From the NCBI GenBank assembly GCA_030603065.1, contig JAUVYN010000005.1:1-64000 (forward strand): a stretch of DNA of 64,000 bases. The letters are read 5' to 3'. Positions 26,551 to 36,810 of the stretch are shown here, in pieces. The notes under the pieces are model-generated. The model ran no database searches. It was not told the origin of the DNA and saw only the letters and a list, made by a program, of their open reading frames with translations. This DNA comes from Pseudomonas sp. (lineage in GTDB: Bacteria > Pseudomonadota > Gammaproteobacteria > Pseudomonadales > Pseudomonadaceae). Within the stretch, counting starts at the first letter, position 1. The number at the start of each line of letters is the position of its first letter. The position numbers and the translations under genes are program-made.

Positions 26551-27243
26551 TCAGCCCAGCAGGCCGCGCTTGAGCGCTTCCTGTTGTACCGCATCCAGAA
26601 CCTGCTCTATGGTCATGCTGGTCGAGTCGATCAGAACCGCATCATCGGCCGGCTTCAAGGGAGCCACACTCCGATTCATGTCCCGAGCGTCCCGCGCATT
26701 GATCTCATCGAGAAGACTCGCCAGACTAGCAGTTTCGCCCTTTTTCAGCAACTGCTTGTGGCGCCGGTCTGCCCGCTCCTCCGCGCTGGCGGTCAGAAAT
26801 ATCTTCAGCTCGGCGTCCGGAAAAACCACCGTTCCCATATCCCGGCCGTCAGCGACCAGACCGGGCGGATCACGGAAAACTCTCTGCCGCTGCAATAGCG
26901 CATCTCGCACCGCAGGCAACGAAGCCACTACGGATGCATGCGCACCAATGGCTTCGCCGCGGATAGCGCGGGTCACATCTTCGCCTTCGAGAACTATGCT
27001 CTGCTCCTTGGCATCCTCTCCGGCGACGAACTGCACATCCAGATGCGCGGCAAGGGCGACCAGTGACTCTTCGTTGGTCAGATCGATGCCGTGCGTCTGG
27101 GCGGCGAAGGCCAGCAACCGGTACAGGGCACCCGAGTCGAGCAGGTTCCAGCCCAGGCGCGCTGCGAGCAGGCCGGCGATGGTTCCCTTCCCGGATCCAC
27201 CGGGGCCGTCTATGGTGATGACCGGTATGGCTGTCTCCGTCAC
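26551..27243 (-). CDS. cmk: Cytidylate kinase
   Basis: Phosphorylates CMP and dCMP to the diphosphates. The 230-residue product has the P-loop [13 protein letters not shown] at residues 11-23, [12 protein letters not shown] near 35-46, the CMP-binding [22 protein letters not shown] near 130-151 and an Arg-rich lid ([11 protein letters not shown]). Its ATG overlaps the stop of tyrA-aroA in ATGA, showing translational coupling, and rpsA follows after 153 bp. The order aroA-cmk-rpsA is the same in E. coli. Confidence 0.97.
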   Translation of the reverse strand: MTETAIPVITIDGPGGSGKGTIAGLLAARLGWNLLDSGALYRLLAFAAQTHGIDLTNEESLVALAAHLDVQFVAGEDAKEQSIVLEGEDVTRAIRGEAIGAHASVVASLPAVRDALLQRQRVFRDPPGLVADGRDMGTVVFPDAELKIFLTASAEERADRRHKQLLKKGETASLASLLDEINARDARDMNRSVAPLKPADDAVLIDSTSMTIEQVLDAVQQEALKRGLLG

Positions 27244-29483
27244 GCGTGCTCCTCCGTACGTACCTGGATGCCAACCGACTGGGCAAGGCCGATGAAATCC
27301 GGAAAGGATGTGGCCACGTTGGCGCAGTCGGCGATGTGGACGTCGCCGGTTGCACGGAGTGAGGCGACACTGAAGGACATTGCGATGCGGTGATCGCCAT
27401 GACTATCGACCCGGCCACCATGAATGGTTCCACCGTCGATCACAATTCCGTCGGGAGTCGGCTCAGCACGAATACCCAGAGCCTGAAGGCCGTCAGCCAT
27501 TACCTGAATACGGTCGGACTCCTTGACTCTCAGCTCTTCCGCGCCCCGCAATACGGTACGCCCCTGGGCGCAGGCGGCGGCAACGAAGAGCACCGGGAAC
27601 TCGTCTATCGCCAGAGGTACCTGATCCAGAGGGATCTCGATGCCCTTCAGCGGCGCGTAGCGTACTCGGATATCGGCAACCGGTTCGCCGCCCACTTCCC
27701 GCTCGTTGAGCACTTCAAGGTCTCCGCCCATCGCACGCAGGATATTGATCACACCGATACGGGTGGGGTTGATGCCGACGTGCTCGAGCAGCAGATCCGA
27801 GCCTTCGGCAATGCTCGCCGCAACCATGAAGAACGCAGCCGAGGAGATGTCTGCCGGTACATCGATCTTGCAGGCGGTGAGGCGATGTCCAGGTTCCACC
27901 GTTACCGTGCTACCCTCGACCTTGACCGGATAGCCGAAACCACGGAGCATCCGCTCGGTATGGTCCCGGGTGGGCGCCGGCTCGGTGACCGAGGTACGCC
28001 CCGCCGCATAGAGGCCGGCCAGCAAGAGGCAGCTCTTGACCTGGGCGCTGGCCATAGGCATCACGTAGTCCATGCCCATCAGTTTGCTATCACCGGTAAT
28101 ACGCAGTGGCGGCCGACCTTCGTTGGCGGTTTCAATGCGCGCGCCCATTTCACGCAGCGGCTTTGCCACTCTCCCCATCGGCCGCCTGGAGAGGGAAGCG
28201 TCACCTGTCAGCGTGGTATCGAACATCTGCGCGGCGAGCAGGCCGGACAGCAGGCGCATGGAGGTCCCGGAGTTACCCAGATAGAGCGGGCCCGGCGGCG
28301 CCTTGAGCCCATTGAGGCCCACACCATGAATGGTAACGCGGCCGTGATGCGGCCCTTCGATCACCACCCCCATGTCACGAAAGGCCTGCAGCGTGGCCAG
28401 GCTGTCTTCACCTTCAAGAAAACCCTCGACTTCGGTGACGCCATCGGCCAGCGAGCCGAGCATGATCGATCGGTGAGAAATGGACTTGTCGCCCGGCACG
28501 CGTGCCCGGCCCTGTACCCGTCCACCCGGACTGGCGATGAAATTGATGGATGTAGTCTGCATGGATTCCATATACGCCCTGCGGGCCAGAATGGTACTGA
28601 AATGCTCGCGCGCAGCCTTTGCTCGGGTGAACACGCCCAGCAGCGTGTTGGCATCCCGCTCTTCTACAGCCGCGCGCAAGCGGCTTAGGTCCTTGGTAAA
28701 GGCATCGAGACTACGCAGTACGGCATCTCGATTGGCCAGGAACACATCTCTCCACATGACCGGGTCGCTACCGGCGATCCGGGTAAAATCGCGAAACCCG
28801 CCCGCGGCGTAGCGGAAGATTTCGAGGTTCTCGCTGCGTGCCGCCAGTGTATCCACGAGCGAAAACGCCAGCAGATGGGGCAGGTGGCTGGTAGCAGCAA
28901 GAACTTCGTCGTGATCCGCCACCGCCATGCTCTCGACGTCGGCATCCAGCGCCTGCCACAGTTGCGTAACCATTGCGATAGCCTGGGAGCTGGTCTGTTC
29001 GAGCGGCGTCAGGATAACCTTGTGCCGCTTGAACAGGTCACCCCGAGCAGCCTCGACGCCACTTCTTTCGGACCCGGCTATGGGATGACCGGGCACAAAG
29101 AGCGCAGGGATCCGACCGAAGGCACGCTCCACCGCATTCACTACTGCACCTTTGGTGCTGCCGACATCGGTAAGCACGGCCTGACCGAGATCAAGCGTCG
29201 CCAACTGCTGGAGCACGTTTTCCATCGCCATAACCGGTACGGCCAGCATGATCAGGTCCGCACCGCGAACCGCCTCGGCCAGATCACCCGTCATCACATC
29301 CACCACGCCCAACGGCCTCGCCAGGCGTTGAGTCGTGGAGTCCGGATCGCAGCCGACCACCTCATCTGCCAACCCGGCTTCACGTATACCGCGAGCAAAT
29401 GACCCGCCTATGAGCCCAAGGCCGATGACCACAAGACGCCTGATCTTGCCTGCCCCAGGTGACAGAGATTTGACATCACTCAC
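27240..29483 (-). CDS. tyrA-aroA: Bifunctional prephenate dehydrogenase / EPSP synthase
   Basis: A 747-residue natural fusion. Residues about 15-300 are TyrA, with the NAD motif [34 protein letters not shown] near 130 and [14 protein letters not shown] near 195. It converts prephenate to 4-hydroxyphenylpyruvate. Residues about 310-747 are AroA, with [18 protein letters not shown] near 330, [15 protein letters not shown] near 403 and [15 protein letters not shown] near 662. It makes 5-enolpyruvylshikimate 3-phosphate, the target of glyphosate. The fusion is known in Pseudomonas. In-frame ATGs at 28571 and 28562, with an AGGG upstream, lie exactly at the domain joint and could give free AroA (inference). 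Its start overlaps the end of hisC by 8 bp. Confidence 0.96.
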   Translation of the reverse strand: MSDVKSLSPGAGKIRRLVVIGLGLIGGSFARGIREAGLADEVVGCDPDSTTQRLARPLGVVDVMTGDLAEAVRGADLIMLAVPVMAMENVLQQLATLDLGQAVLTDVGSTKGAVVNAVERAFGRIPALFVPGHPIAGSERSGVEAARGDLFKRHKVILTPLEQTSSQAIAMVTQLWQALDADVESMAVADHDEVLAATSHLPHLLAFSLVDTLAARSENLEIFRYAAGGFRDFTRIAGSDPVMWRDVFLANRDAVLRSLDAFTKDLSRLRAAVEERDANTLLGVFTRAKAAREHFSTILARRAYMESMQTTSINFIASPGGRVQGRARVPGDKSISHRSIMLGSLADGVTEVEGFLEGEDSLATLQAFRDMGVVIEGPHHGRVTIHGVGLNGLKAPPGPLYLGNSGTSMRLLSGLLAAQMFDTTLTGDASLSRRPMGRVAKPLREMGARIETANEGRPPLRITGDSKLMGMDYVMPMASAQVKSCLLLAGLYAAGRTSVTEPAPTRDHTERMLRGFGYPVKVEGSTVTVEPGHRLTACKIDVPADISSAAFFMVAASIAEGSDLLLEHVGINPTRIGVINILRAMGGDLEVLNEREVGGEPVADIRVRYAPLKGIEIPLDQVPLAIDEFPVLFVAAACAQGRTVLRGAEELRVKESDRIQVMADGLQALGIRAEPTPDGIVIDGGTIHGGRVDSHGDHRIAMSFSVASLRATGDVHIADCANVATSFPDFIGLAQSVGIQVRTEEHA

Positions 29484-30588
29484 CGGATAACACCTTGCTC
29501 AGCGCATCGAGGAAACGCTGATTTTCCGCCGGCAAACCAATCGAGACGCGCAGATGTCTGGGCATGCCATAGTTGGCGACCGGCCGCACGATCACGCCTT
29601 CACGAAGGAGTGCCTGAAAGACCGGCGCTGCGTCCTGCCCCAGATCCACCGCGATGAAGTTGCCGCGCGAGGGGATCCGTTCGAGGCCAAGCGCAGCGAA
29701 GCCCCGCTCAAGCTGAGCCATACCCTGACGGTTGACCTCACGACTGCGGACGAGATATTCCTCGTCGGCAAGCGTTGCTACAGCCGCAGCCAACGCCAGA
29801 CTGTTCACGTTGAAAGGCTGCCGTACCCGGTTCATGGCATCGGCGATGGCCGGATCACAAACACCGTAGCCTACGCGCAGCGCAGCCAGTCCATAAGCCT
29901 TGGAGAAGGTTCTGGATACCAGGAGGTTAGGATAGCTCGCCAGATAGTCAACGCCGTTGGGCATATCGGCGGACTCGACGTATTCGGTATAGGCCTCGTC
30001 CAGAACGACGATCACATCCGGACGAATACGTGCCAGGAACGCTTCAAGCTCGGCCCGCTCGATCCAGGTGCCGGTCGGATTATTGGGATTGGCGATGAAC
30101 ACCAGACGGGTCGCTGGCGACACCGCGGCCGCCATCGCATCCAGATCATGCCCCCACTCCCGCGCCGGGACCACTACAGCGCGCCCACCTACAGCCTGGG
30201 TCACGATGGGATAAACAGCAAAAGCATGCTCGCTGAACACCACTTCGTCATCACGACCGACGAAGGCCCGCGCGACGAGCTCCAGAATGTCGTTCGATCC
30301 GTTGCCCAGGGTGATCATTCCCGAAGAGACGCCAAGTCGACTGGACAGTGCCTGCTTGAGCGCAAATCCATTTCCATCCGGGTAGCGGGTCAGTTCGGGA
30401 AGCGCGCGCCGGATCGCCTCGATCGCGAGCGGGCTTGGGCCCAGAGGATTCTCATTGCTGGCCAGCTTGACGATGTCCTGAGGGTTCAGGCCGAACTCAC
30501 GGGCGAGTTCTTCTACCGGCTTGCCAGGAACGTAGGGTGAAAGCTTTTGCACCCCTGGCTGGGCCAGGGAAAGGAAATCGCACGTCAT
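29476..30588 (-). CDS. hisC: Histidinol-phosphate aminotransferase
   Basis: A 370-residue PLP aminotransferase of class I/II, HisC type. It has SPYVPGKPVEELAREFG near residues 17-33, LASNENPLGPSP near 42-53, NPNNPTG near 167 and the PLP lysine in SRTFSKAYGLAALRVGYG near 225-242. Set between pheA and tyrA-aroA, it is likely to transaminate phenylpyruvate or 4-hydroxyphenylpyruvate as well as histidinol phosphate; Pseudomonas carries a second hisC in the his genes. The ATG at 30588 has GAGG upstream and begins MTCDFLSLAQPGVQKL. The frame continues upstream to 30666 inside pheA. Confidence 0.93.
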   Translation of the reverse strand: MTCDFLSLAQPGVQKLSPYVPGKPVEELAREFGLNPQDIVKLASNENPLGPSPLAIEAIRRALPELTRYPDGNGFALKQALSSRLGVSSGMITLGNGSNDILELVARAFVGRDDEVVFSEHAFAVYPIVTQAVGGRAVVVPAREWGHDLDAMAAAVSPATRLVFIANPNNPTGTWIERAELEAFLARIRPDVIVVLDEAYTEYVESADMPNGVDYLASYPNLLVSRTFSKAYGLAALRVGYGVCDPAIADAMNRVRQPFNVNSLALAAAVATLADEEYLVRSREVNRQGMAQLERGFAALGLERIPSRGNFIAVDLGQDAAPVFQALLREGVIVRPVANYGMPRHLRVSIGLPAENQRFLDALSKVLSGE

Positions 30589-30637
30589 GTCGTCATGCCT
30601 CGAACGCGGAGCCGGCTGGCCCTGCCCCGCGATGCTG

Positions 30638-31735
30638 TTAGAGAACGGCCTTGGGATAGGAACCAAGCACCTTGAGCGCTACCGATTCCTCGCCAATCTT
30701 CTCCAGTACATCCTTGACCAGGGGGTCATGCTGATGTCCGAAGAAATCGATAAAGAAGACGTAGGTCCATTTGCCGCTGCGTGAGGGCCGCGTCTCGATC
30801 CGGGACAGATCTACCCCATTGGTATGGAAGGGTTGCAACAGTTCATGCAGCGCGCCCGGCTTGTTGCGCATCGATACGATGATCGAGGTCTTGTCGTCGC
30901 CGGTCGGCGGAACGGCCTGGTTACCTATGATAAGAAAACGCGTGGAATTGTCCGGGCGATCTTCGATCTTCTCGGCAAGGCGAGTCAGACCATAGAGTTC
31001 GCAGGCCATATCGCCCGCAATCGCCGCAGAATTCCACTCGCTCTTGAGGCGCTTGGCCGCTTCGGCATTGCTACTCACCGCGACGCGCTCAACGTTCGGG
31101 TAATGCGCATCCAGCCATTTCCGGCACTGCGCGAGCGATTGCGCATGGGAGTAGATCCGGGATATGCGATCGGTCTTGGTGTTCTCTCCGACCAACAGAT
31201 GATGGTGAATACGCAGTTCGACTTCACCGCAAATGACCAGATCATGCTCCAGGAAGCTGTCCAGCGTATGGTTGATCGCGCCCTCGGTGGAGTTTTCCAC
31301 GGGTACCACGCCAAACTGAACTGCACCGGCGGCGACCTCACGAAAGATCTCGTCGATCGCGGCCATTGGCACGCTGATCACCGAGTGCCCGAAATGCTTG
31401 AGCGCAGCCGCCTGGGTGAAGGTCCCCTCCGGCCCTAGATAGGCGACCCGTAGCGGCTCTTCGAGCGCCAGACAGGCTGACATGATTTCACGGAACAGGC
31501 GGGCAACCTCTTCGTTGTCGAGAGGCCCCTTGTTCAGGTCCATGATGTGCTTGAGTACCCAGGCTTCTCGCTCCGGCCGATAAAAAACCGGCTTGGCACC
31601 CTCAGGCAGCGACCGTTGCTTGACCTGCGCCACGGTCTGGGCACAGGCAGCTCGCTCGCTGATCAGCTCGAGAATCTTCTCGTCGATGGAGTCGATCCGG
31701 TTCCGCAGCGCCTTCAGTTGTGCTTCGTCTGACAT
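30638..31735 (-). CDS. pheA: Bifunctional chorismate mutase / prephenate dehydratase
   Basis: A 365-residue P-protein leading to phenylalanine. The N-terminal AroQ chorismate mutase (residues 1-95) has LKALRNRIDSIDEKILELISER. The prephenate dehydratase domain (about 96-275) has VAYLGPEGTFTQAA, VVPVENSTEGAINHTLD and DNSTRFLIIG with the catalytic Thr-Arg-Phe. The C-terminal ACT domain (about 280-365) has the feedback-site motifs GALHELL and ESRP-like IETRPSRSGKWTYVFFID. No leader-peptide attenuator was found. The ATG at 31735 gives the standard length and starts 4 bp after the serC stop. Confidence 0.97.
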   Translation of the reverse strand: MSDEAQLKALRNRIDSIDEKILELISERAACAQTVAQVKQRSLPEGAKPVFYRPEREAWVLKHIMDLNKGPLDNEEVARLFREIMSACLALEEPLRVAYLGPEGTFTQAAALKHFGHSVISVPMAAIDEIFREVAAGAVQFGVVPVENSTEGAINHTLDSFLEHDLVICGEVELRIHHHLLVGENTKTDRISRIYSHAQSLAQCRKWLDAHYPNVERVAVSSNAEAAKRLKSEWNSAAIAGDMACELYGLTRLAEKIEDRPDNSTRFLIIGNQAVPPTGDDKTSIIVSMRNKPGALHELLQPFHTNGVDLSRIETRPSRSGKWTYVFFIDFFGHQHDPLVKDVLEKIGEESVALKVLGSYPKAVL

Positions 31736-31739
31736 GGTA

Positions 31740-32825
31740 TCAACCGTGCTGTTTCTCGAATTCGGCCATATAGGTGACCAGCGCATCGACTGCCGCCTCG
31801 GGCACCGCGTTATAAATGGAGGCGCGCATCCCGCCTACCGAGCGATGCCCCTTGAGATTGAGCATGCCCCGCTCCTCCGCCCCCGCCAGAAAGGGCTTGT
31901 CCAGCCTGTCGTCGGCAAGACGGAAGGGAATGTTCATCCATGACCGGTCGGCCGGGTTGATCGGATTGGTATAGAGCGCACTGGCGTCAATGGCAGCGTA
32001 GAGCTTCTGCTGCTTGCGGCGATTGACAGTCTCCATGGCCTCCAGCCCGCCCTGCTCCTTGAGCCATTGGAAGATCAGGCCGGAGAGGTACCAGGCAAAG
32101 GTGGGCGGCGTGTTGTACATGGAGCCGTTCTTGGCTGCGACCGAATAATCGAGCATGGTGGGACAGGCCGAACGAGCCTGCCCGAGCAGGTCCTCGCGAA
32201 CGATTACCACGACCAGACCGCTGGGACCGATGTTCTTCTGAGCGCCAGCGTAGATCAGGCCGAAGCGTGACACATCGAGCGGACGCGAAAGAATGGTTGA
32301 TGACATATCCGCGACCAGCGGCTTGTCCCCTACCTCGGGTATCCAGTTGAACTCCACCCCACCGATGGTTTCGTTGGGGGTGTAGTGCACATAACTGGCG
32401 GTATCGGACAATTGCCAGTCATTCTGGCCGGGAATCGCGAAGTAGTCGAACGCCTTCGCCGAGGCGGCAACGTTGACGTGACCATAGCGAGCTGCTTCTT
32501 CGATCGCCTTGGTCGACCAGATGCCAGTATCAATGTAATCGGCACTGCCGCCTTCAGGCAGCAGATTCAGCGGGATCTGAGCAAACTGCTGACTGGCGCC
32601 GCCCTGCAGGAACAGCACCTTGTAGTGGGACGGAATTCCAAGCAGGTCACGCAGGTCCTGTTCGGCCTGCTCAGCGATGGCCACGTACTCGTCGCTGCGG
32701 TGACTCATCTCCATGACCGACAGGCCCTTGCCCTGCCAGTCAAGCAGATCGGCCTGGGCCTTTTGCAGAACAGTCTCCGGCAACGCAGCCGGGCCCGCGC
32801 AGAAATTGAACAGACGCTTGCTCAC
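31740..32825 (-). CDS. serC: Phosphoserine aminotransferase
   Basis: A 361-residue PLP enzyme that makes 3-phosphoserine for serine synthesis and also serves pyridoxine synthesis. It starts MSKRLFNFCAGPAALPETVL, has GLSVMEMSHRSDEY near residues 34-47, GGASQQFAQIPLNLL near 75-89, DMSSTILSRP near 172-181 and the PLP lysine in YAGAQKNIGPSGL near 191-203. It lies 2 bp after gyrA and directly before pheA, so it is very likely cotranscribed with both. Confidence 0.97.
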   Translation of the reverse strand: MSKRLFNFCAGPAALPETVLQKAQADLLDWQGKGLSVMEMSHRSDEYVAIAEQAEQDLRDLLGIPSHYKVLFLQGGASQQFAQIPLNLLPEGGSADYIDTGIWSTKAIEEAARYGHVNVAASAKAFDYFAIPGQNDWQLSDTASYVHYTPNETIGGVEFNWIPEVGDKPLVADMSSTILSRPLDVSRFGLIYAGAQKNIGPSGLVVVIVREDLLGQARSACPTMLDYSVAAKNGSMYNTPPTFAWYLSGLIFQWLKEQGGLEAMETVNRRKQQKLYAAIDASALYTNPINPADRSWMNIPFRLADDRLDKPFLAGAEERGMLNLKGHRSVGGMRASIYNAVPEAAVDALVTYMAEFEKQHG

Positions 32826-32827
32826 GA

Positions 32828-35458
32828 TTACTCCTGATCTTCGACAGGCGGTGGGGTTTCATCAACGGGACCCTGGGCCATGGCCTGGGCTAGTTCGGTC
32901 GCTTCGGCGATCTCGTCTTCGAGCTCGGATGGCTCCTGCACGCGCTCCAGGCCGACCAGCTTCTCGCCATTGCCGAGCTTGATCAGGGTTACGCCCTGAG
33001 TGTTGCGCGACAGACTCGACACCTCGGCAACGCGAGTACGGACAAGCGTACCCTGATCGGAAATCAGCATGATTTCCTCACCGTCGACCACCTGGATAGC
33101 TCCAACCAGCGGGCCGTTGCGCTCATTGGTAACCATGGCGATGACGCCCTGGCCACCGCGCTTGTACTGCGGGAACTCTTCGACGTTGGTCCGCTTGCCG
33201 TAGCCGCGCTGGGATGCGGTGAGGATCTGAGTACCCGCTTCGGCCAGAATCATCGAGACGAGACGCTGACCTTCCTGAAGGCGCATACCCCTCACGCCTC
33301 GAGCGGTACGCCCCATGGCACGCACTTCGCTCTCGTTGAAACGGGTGACCTTGCCGCCGTCGGAAAACAGCATGATTTCCCGTTCGCCATTGGTCAGTGC
33401 GGCGGAGATCAGAATGTCGCCTTCGTCCAGATCGAGCGCGATCAGACCTACGCTGCGCTGACGACTGAACTGCTCGAGGGGCGTCTTCTTGACCGTGCCG
33501 TTGGCGGTAGCCATGAAGATGTACCAGCCTTCGGTGTACTCCTCTACCGGCAGCATCGCCGTAATGTATTCGCCCTCGTCCAGCGGCAGCAGATTGACCA
33601 GCGGGCGGCCGCGAGCGGTTCGCGAGGCTTCGGGAATCTCGTAGGTCTTCAGCCAGTACACCTTGCCCTTGCTGGAGAACAGCAGCAAAGTGGTATGACT
33701 GTGCGCAACCAGAAGATGCGAAACGTAATCCTCGTCCTTGACCCCGGTTGCAGCCTTGCCCCGACCACCGCGGCGCTGGGCCTGGTAATCGGAAAGCGGC
33801 TGGCTTTTCGCGTAGCCCCCATGGGAGATGGTGACGACACGGTCTTCTTCGGTGATCAGATCGGCGATGGTCAGGTCCAGGCGCGAGGCGACGATTTCGG
33901 TGCGACGGGCATCGCCGTAGTTGTCGCGGATCTGCTCCAGTTCCTCGACAATCACCTCCATCAGGCGCTCCTGACTGTTGAGGATGCGCAGCAGCTCGCC
34001 AATCTGAGAAAGGATTTCCTGATATTCGGTCAGCAGCTTTTCATGCTCGAGCCCGGTCAGGCGATGCAGACGCAGATCGAGAATGGCCTGCGCCTGCTCC
34101 GGCGACAGGTAGTATTTGCCCTCGCGCAGACCGTACTGCTCGTCCAGTCCGTCCGGGCGGCAGGATTCAGCGCCTGCGCGCTCGACCATCTCGACCACGG
34201 ATCCCGGCTCCCAGGCGGTCGCTATCAGCCGTTCCCGTGCTTCAGCCGGGCTTGGCGAGGCCTTGATCAATTCGATGACAGGATCGATATTTGACAGCGC
34301 GACTGCCTGACCCTCGAGGATATGACCTCGCTCACGTGCCTTGCGGAGCTCGTAGACTGTCCGGCGGGTCACCACCTCACGACGGTGACGGACGAACGCG
34401 TCCAGCAGTTCCTTCAGATTCAAGATGCGCGGCTGCCCGTCGAGAAGACCGACGATATTGATGCCGAACACGTTCTGCATCTGCGTCTGGGCGTAAAGAT
34501 TGTTCAGCACTACCTCGGGCACTTCGCCTCGACGCAGCTCGATGACCACGCGCATACCGTCCTTGTCGGACTCGTCACGCAGCTCGGTGATACCTTCGAG
34601 CTTCTTCTCCTTGACCAGTTCGGCGATCTTCTCGATCAGGCGTGCCTTGTTCAGCTGATAAGGCAGCTCGGTGATGATGATCTGCTGGCGACCCCCTACC
34701 TTGTCGATATCCTCGATTTCGCAGCGGGCGCGGACGTAGATCCGGCCGCGGCCGGTCTTGTACGCCTCGACGATACCGGCACGGCCGTTGATTATGCCGG
34801 CGGTGGGGAAATCGGGCCCGGGGATGTACTCCATCAGTTCGTCGATGGAAATGTCAGGATTGCGGATCAGGGCCAGGCAACCGCTGATTACTTCGGTCAG
34901 GTTGTGCGGCGGAATGTTGGTCGCCATACCTACAGCGATACCACTTGAGCCGTTGATCAGCAGGTTGGGAACCTTAGTCGGCAACACAGCCGGAATCTGC
35001 TGAGTGCCGTCATAGTTGGGCACCCAGTCAACGGTTTCCTTGTCCAGGTCGGCCAGCAGCTCGTGGGCGAGCTTGGTCCGGCGGATTTCCGTATAACGCA
35101 TCGCAGCCGCGTTATCGCCGTCAACGGAGCCGAAGTTGCCCTGGCCGTCGACCAGGAGATAGCGCAGAGAGAACGGCTGGGCCATGCGCACGATGGTATC
35201 GTACACCGCTGAGTCGCCATGCGGGTGGTACTTACCGATCACGTCGCCGACCACACGGGCCGATTTGAGATAGGGCTTGTTCCAGTCGTTGTTGAGTTCG
35301 CTCATCGCGTAGAGAACCCGGCGATGCACTGGCTTCAGGCCGTCGCGCACATCGGGCAGCGCCCGACCGACGATCACGCTCATGGCGTAGTCGAGGTAGG
35401 ACTGCTTCAGTTCATCTTCGATATTGACTGGAAGGATTTCTTTGGCCAGTTCACCCAT
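32828..35458 (-). CDS. gyrA: DNA gyrase subunit A
   Basis: An 876-residue type II topoisomerase subunit that introduces negative supercoils with GyrB. The breakage-reunion domain has the catalytic Tyr in [10 protein letters not shown] near residue 122. The quinolone region reads [11 protein letters not shown] with Ser at 83 and Asp at 87, the susceptible residues in E. coli numbering; P. aeruginosa has Thr at 83. The C-terminal pinwheel includes the GyrA-box [13 protein letters not shown] near 557. The acidic tail ends [14 protein letters not shown] possible -10 (TATGAT, minus strand at 35555-35560) lies about 100 bp upstream. It heads the long minus-strand series of genes. Confidence 0.98.
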   Translation of the reverse strand: MGELAKEILPVNIEDELKQSYLDYAMSVIVGRALPDVRDGLKPVHRRVLYAMSELNNDWNKPYLKSARVVGDVIGKYHPHGDSAVYDTIVRMAQPFSLRYLLVDGQGNFGSVDGDNAAAMRYTEIRRTKLAHELLADLDKETVDWVPNYDGTQQIPAVLPTKVPNLLINGSSGIAVGMATNIPPHNLTEVISGCLALIRNPDISIDELMEYIPGPDFPTAGIINGRAGIVEAYKTGRGRIYVRARCEIEDIDKVGGRQQIIITELPYQLNKARLIEKIAELVKEKKLEGITELRDESDKDGMRVVIELRRGEVPEVVLNNLYAQTQMQNVFGINIVGLLDGQPRILNLKELLDAFVRHRREVVTRRTVYELRKARERGHILEGQAVALSNIDPVIELIKASPSPAEARERLIATAWEPGSVVEMVERAGAESCRPDGLDEQYGLREGKYYLSPEQAQAILDLRLHRLTGLEHEKLLTEYQEILSQIGELLRILNSQERLMEVIVEELEQIRDNYGDARRTEIVASRLDLTIADLITEEDRVVTISHGGYAKSQPLSDYQAQRRGGRGKAATGVKDEDYVSHLLVAHSHTTLLLFSSKGKVYWLKTYEIPEASRTARGRPLVNLLPLDEGEYITAMLPVEEYTEGWYIFMATANGTVKKTPLEQFSRQRSVGLIALDLDEGDILISAALTNGEREIMLFSDGGKVTRFNESEVRAMGRTARGVRGMRLQEGQRLVSMILAEAGTQILTASQRGYGKRTNVEEFPQYKRGGQGVIAMVTNERNGPLVGAIQVVDGEEIMLISDQGTLVRTRVAEVSSLSRNTQGVTLIKLGNGEKLVGLERVQEPSELEDEIAEATELAQAMAQGPVDETPPPVEDQE

Positions 35459-35631
35459 GAAACGGCATTCCTTTTATTGGCGGCAACCTGACGATGCCAA
35501 ATAGCAAATGTCTGCGCGAACGGGCCTGAACGAGCCGCCCGGTCAAAGCTCGAAATCATATCACAGCGAGCGGGTCGGAGGGAGCGGCGGCGCCCTTTTG
35601 AAGCCCTGCCCCGACTGCGGGATGCAGGACA

Positions 35632-36711
35632 TCAGTGAAGCCGCCTGTGGCTGAGCATCTCTGCAAGCTTCGCTGCGTCGGGGCGCTCGATGATTCCCTT
35701 TTCGGTGACGATCACGTCGATCAGGTCTGCCGGCGTGACGTCCAGCACCGGATTCAGCACCGGCACCCCGGCGTCGAGATGACGTCCTCCGATATCCAGC
35801 AGTTCGTCCTGATCACGATCCTCCAGCGGGGCGTCCTCGCCGACCTCGAGCGACAGGTCGATGGTGGAGCTTGGTGCCACCACCATGAAGCGCAGCCCAT
35901 GGTGCATGGCCAGGATCGCCAGCGCATAAGTGCCTATCTCGCCAATCAGGTCTCCGTTGGCCGCAATGCGGTCGGCACCGACGATGATCCAGCCGATGTT
36001 CAGTGTCTTCATCAGATGCGCGGCAGCCGAATCGACGCTGAGCAAAGCCGGAACTCCCTCTTGGGCCAGCTCCCAGGCAGTCAGACGGGCGCCCTGAAGG
36101 CGCGGACGAGTCTCGCTGATGTAGACGGTATCCACCAAGCCGGCACGATGCGCGGAACGAATGACGCCCAGCGCCGTACCGTAACCGCCCGTACCCAGGG
36201 CGCCGGCGTTGGAATGGGTCATCAGATTCTGCGGCCCCTTCTGATGACGTCGAATCAGCTGCGCACCCAGCCTGCCCATGGTCAGATTGGACTCTATATC
36301 GCTATCATGAATCGCCTTGGCCGCGAGGAGCAGCTCGCCTGGCACATCATCGTGCCCACGGAGACGCTGCAGGCGCTCACGCAGAACCCGCAAGGTCCAG
36401 ACCAGATGCATTGCGCTGGGGCGAGCGGCTTCGAGCATGCGAAAGTCAGCCGCCAAAGCCTTCTCCCAGTCATCGGAGGAGCCGACCAGCCGGGCCGCGA
36501 GGGCAATTCCATACGCAGCGGCTATGCCAACTGCGGTAGGCCCCTGCACCGCGAGATCGCGGATAGCGGTGGCTACGCTGCAGGCATCCTGACAGTCGAG
36601 ATATACCTCCTCGGCAGGAAGGCGCCGCTGGTCGAGCAATGACAGGGACCGGCCGGTCCAATGCAGGGCTCTGACCTTCGCATCGCTGGCTGCCTGATTC
36701 TGAGTATGCAT
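35632..36711 (-). CDS. mtnA: Methylthioribose-1-phosphate isomerase
   Basis: Isomerises 5-methylthioribose 1-phosphate to the ribulose form in methionine salvage. The 359-residue product has [18 protein letters not shown] near residues 20-37, the [20 protein letters not shown] block near 49-68, [20 protein letters not shown] near 158-177 with the catalytic Cys replaced as usual by the nearby [16 protein letters not shown] motif near 196-211, and [22 protein letters not shown] with the catalytic Asp near 240-261. The frame runs open far upstream to 37716, antisense to mtaD; that extension has no homology and is rejected. It is divergent from mtaD by about 100 bp. Confidence 0.95.
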   Translation of the reverse strand: MHTQNQAASDAKVRALHWTGRSLSLLDQRRLPAEEVYLDCQDACSVATAIRDLAVQGPTAVGIAAAYGIALAARLVGSSDDWEKALAADFRMLEAARPSAMHLVWTLRVLRERLQRLRGHDDVPGELLLAAKAIHDSDIESNLTMGRLGAQLIRRHQKGPQNLMTHSNAGALGTGGYGTALGVIRSAHRAGLVDTVYISETRPRLQGARLTAWELAQEGVPALLSVDSAAAHLMKTLNIGWIIVGADRIAANGDLIGEIGTYALAILAMHHGLRFMVVAPSSTIDLSLEVGEDAPLEDRDQDELLDIGGRHLDAGVPVLNPVLDVTPADLIDVIVTEKGIIERPDAAKLAEMLSHRRLH

Positions 36712-36810
36712 GTTTGGCTCCACTACTAAAGGCGCAGTATACCCGTGCAGAGCGGCGCCGTAATGAAATGTCACTGCCAGCGTGCAGAAGCTGAGGGTAT
36801 ACTGGCGCGC

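Noticed and set aside
27390..28688. A 432-codon plus-strand frame
   Set aside because: Antisense to tyrA-aroA, without start support or homology.
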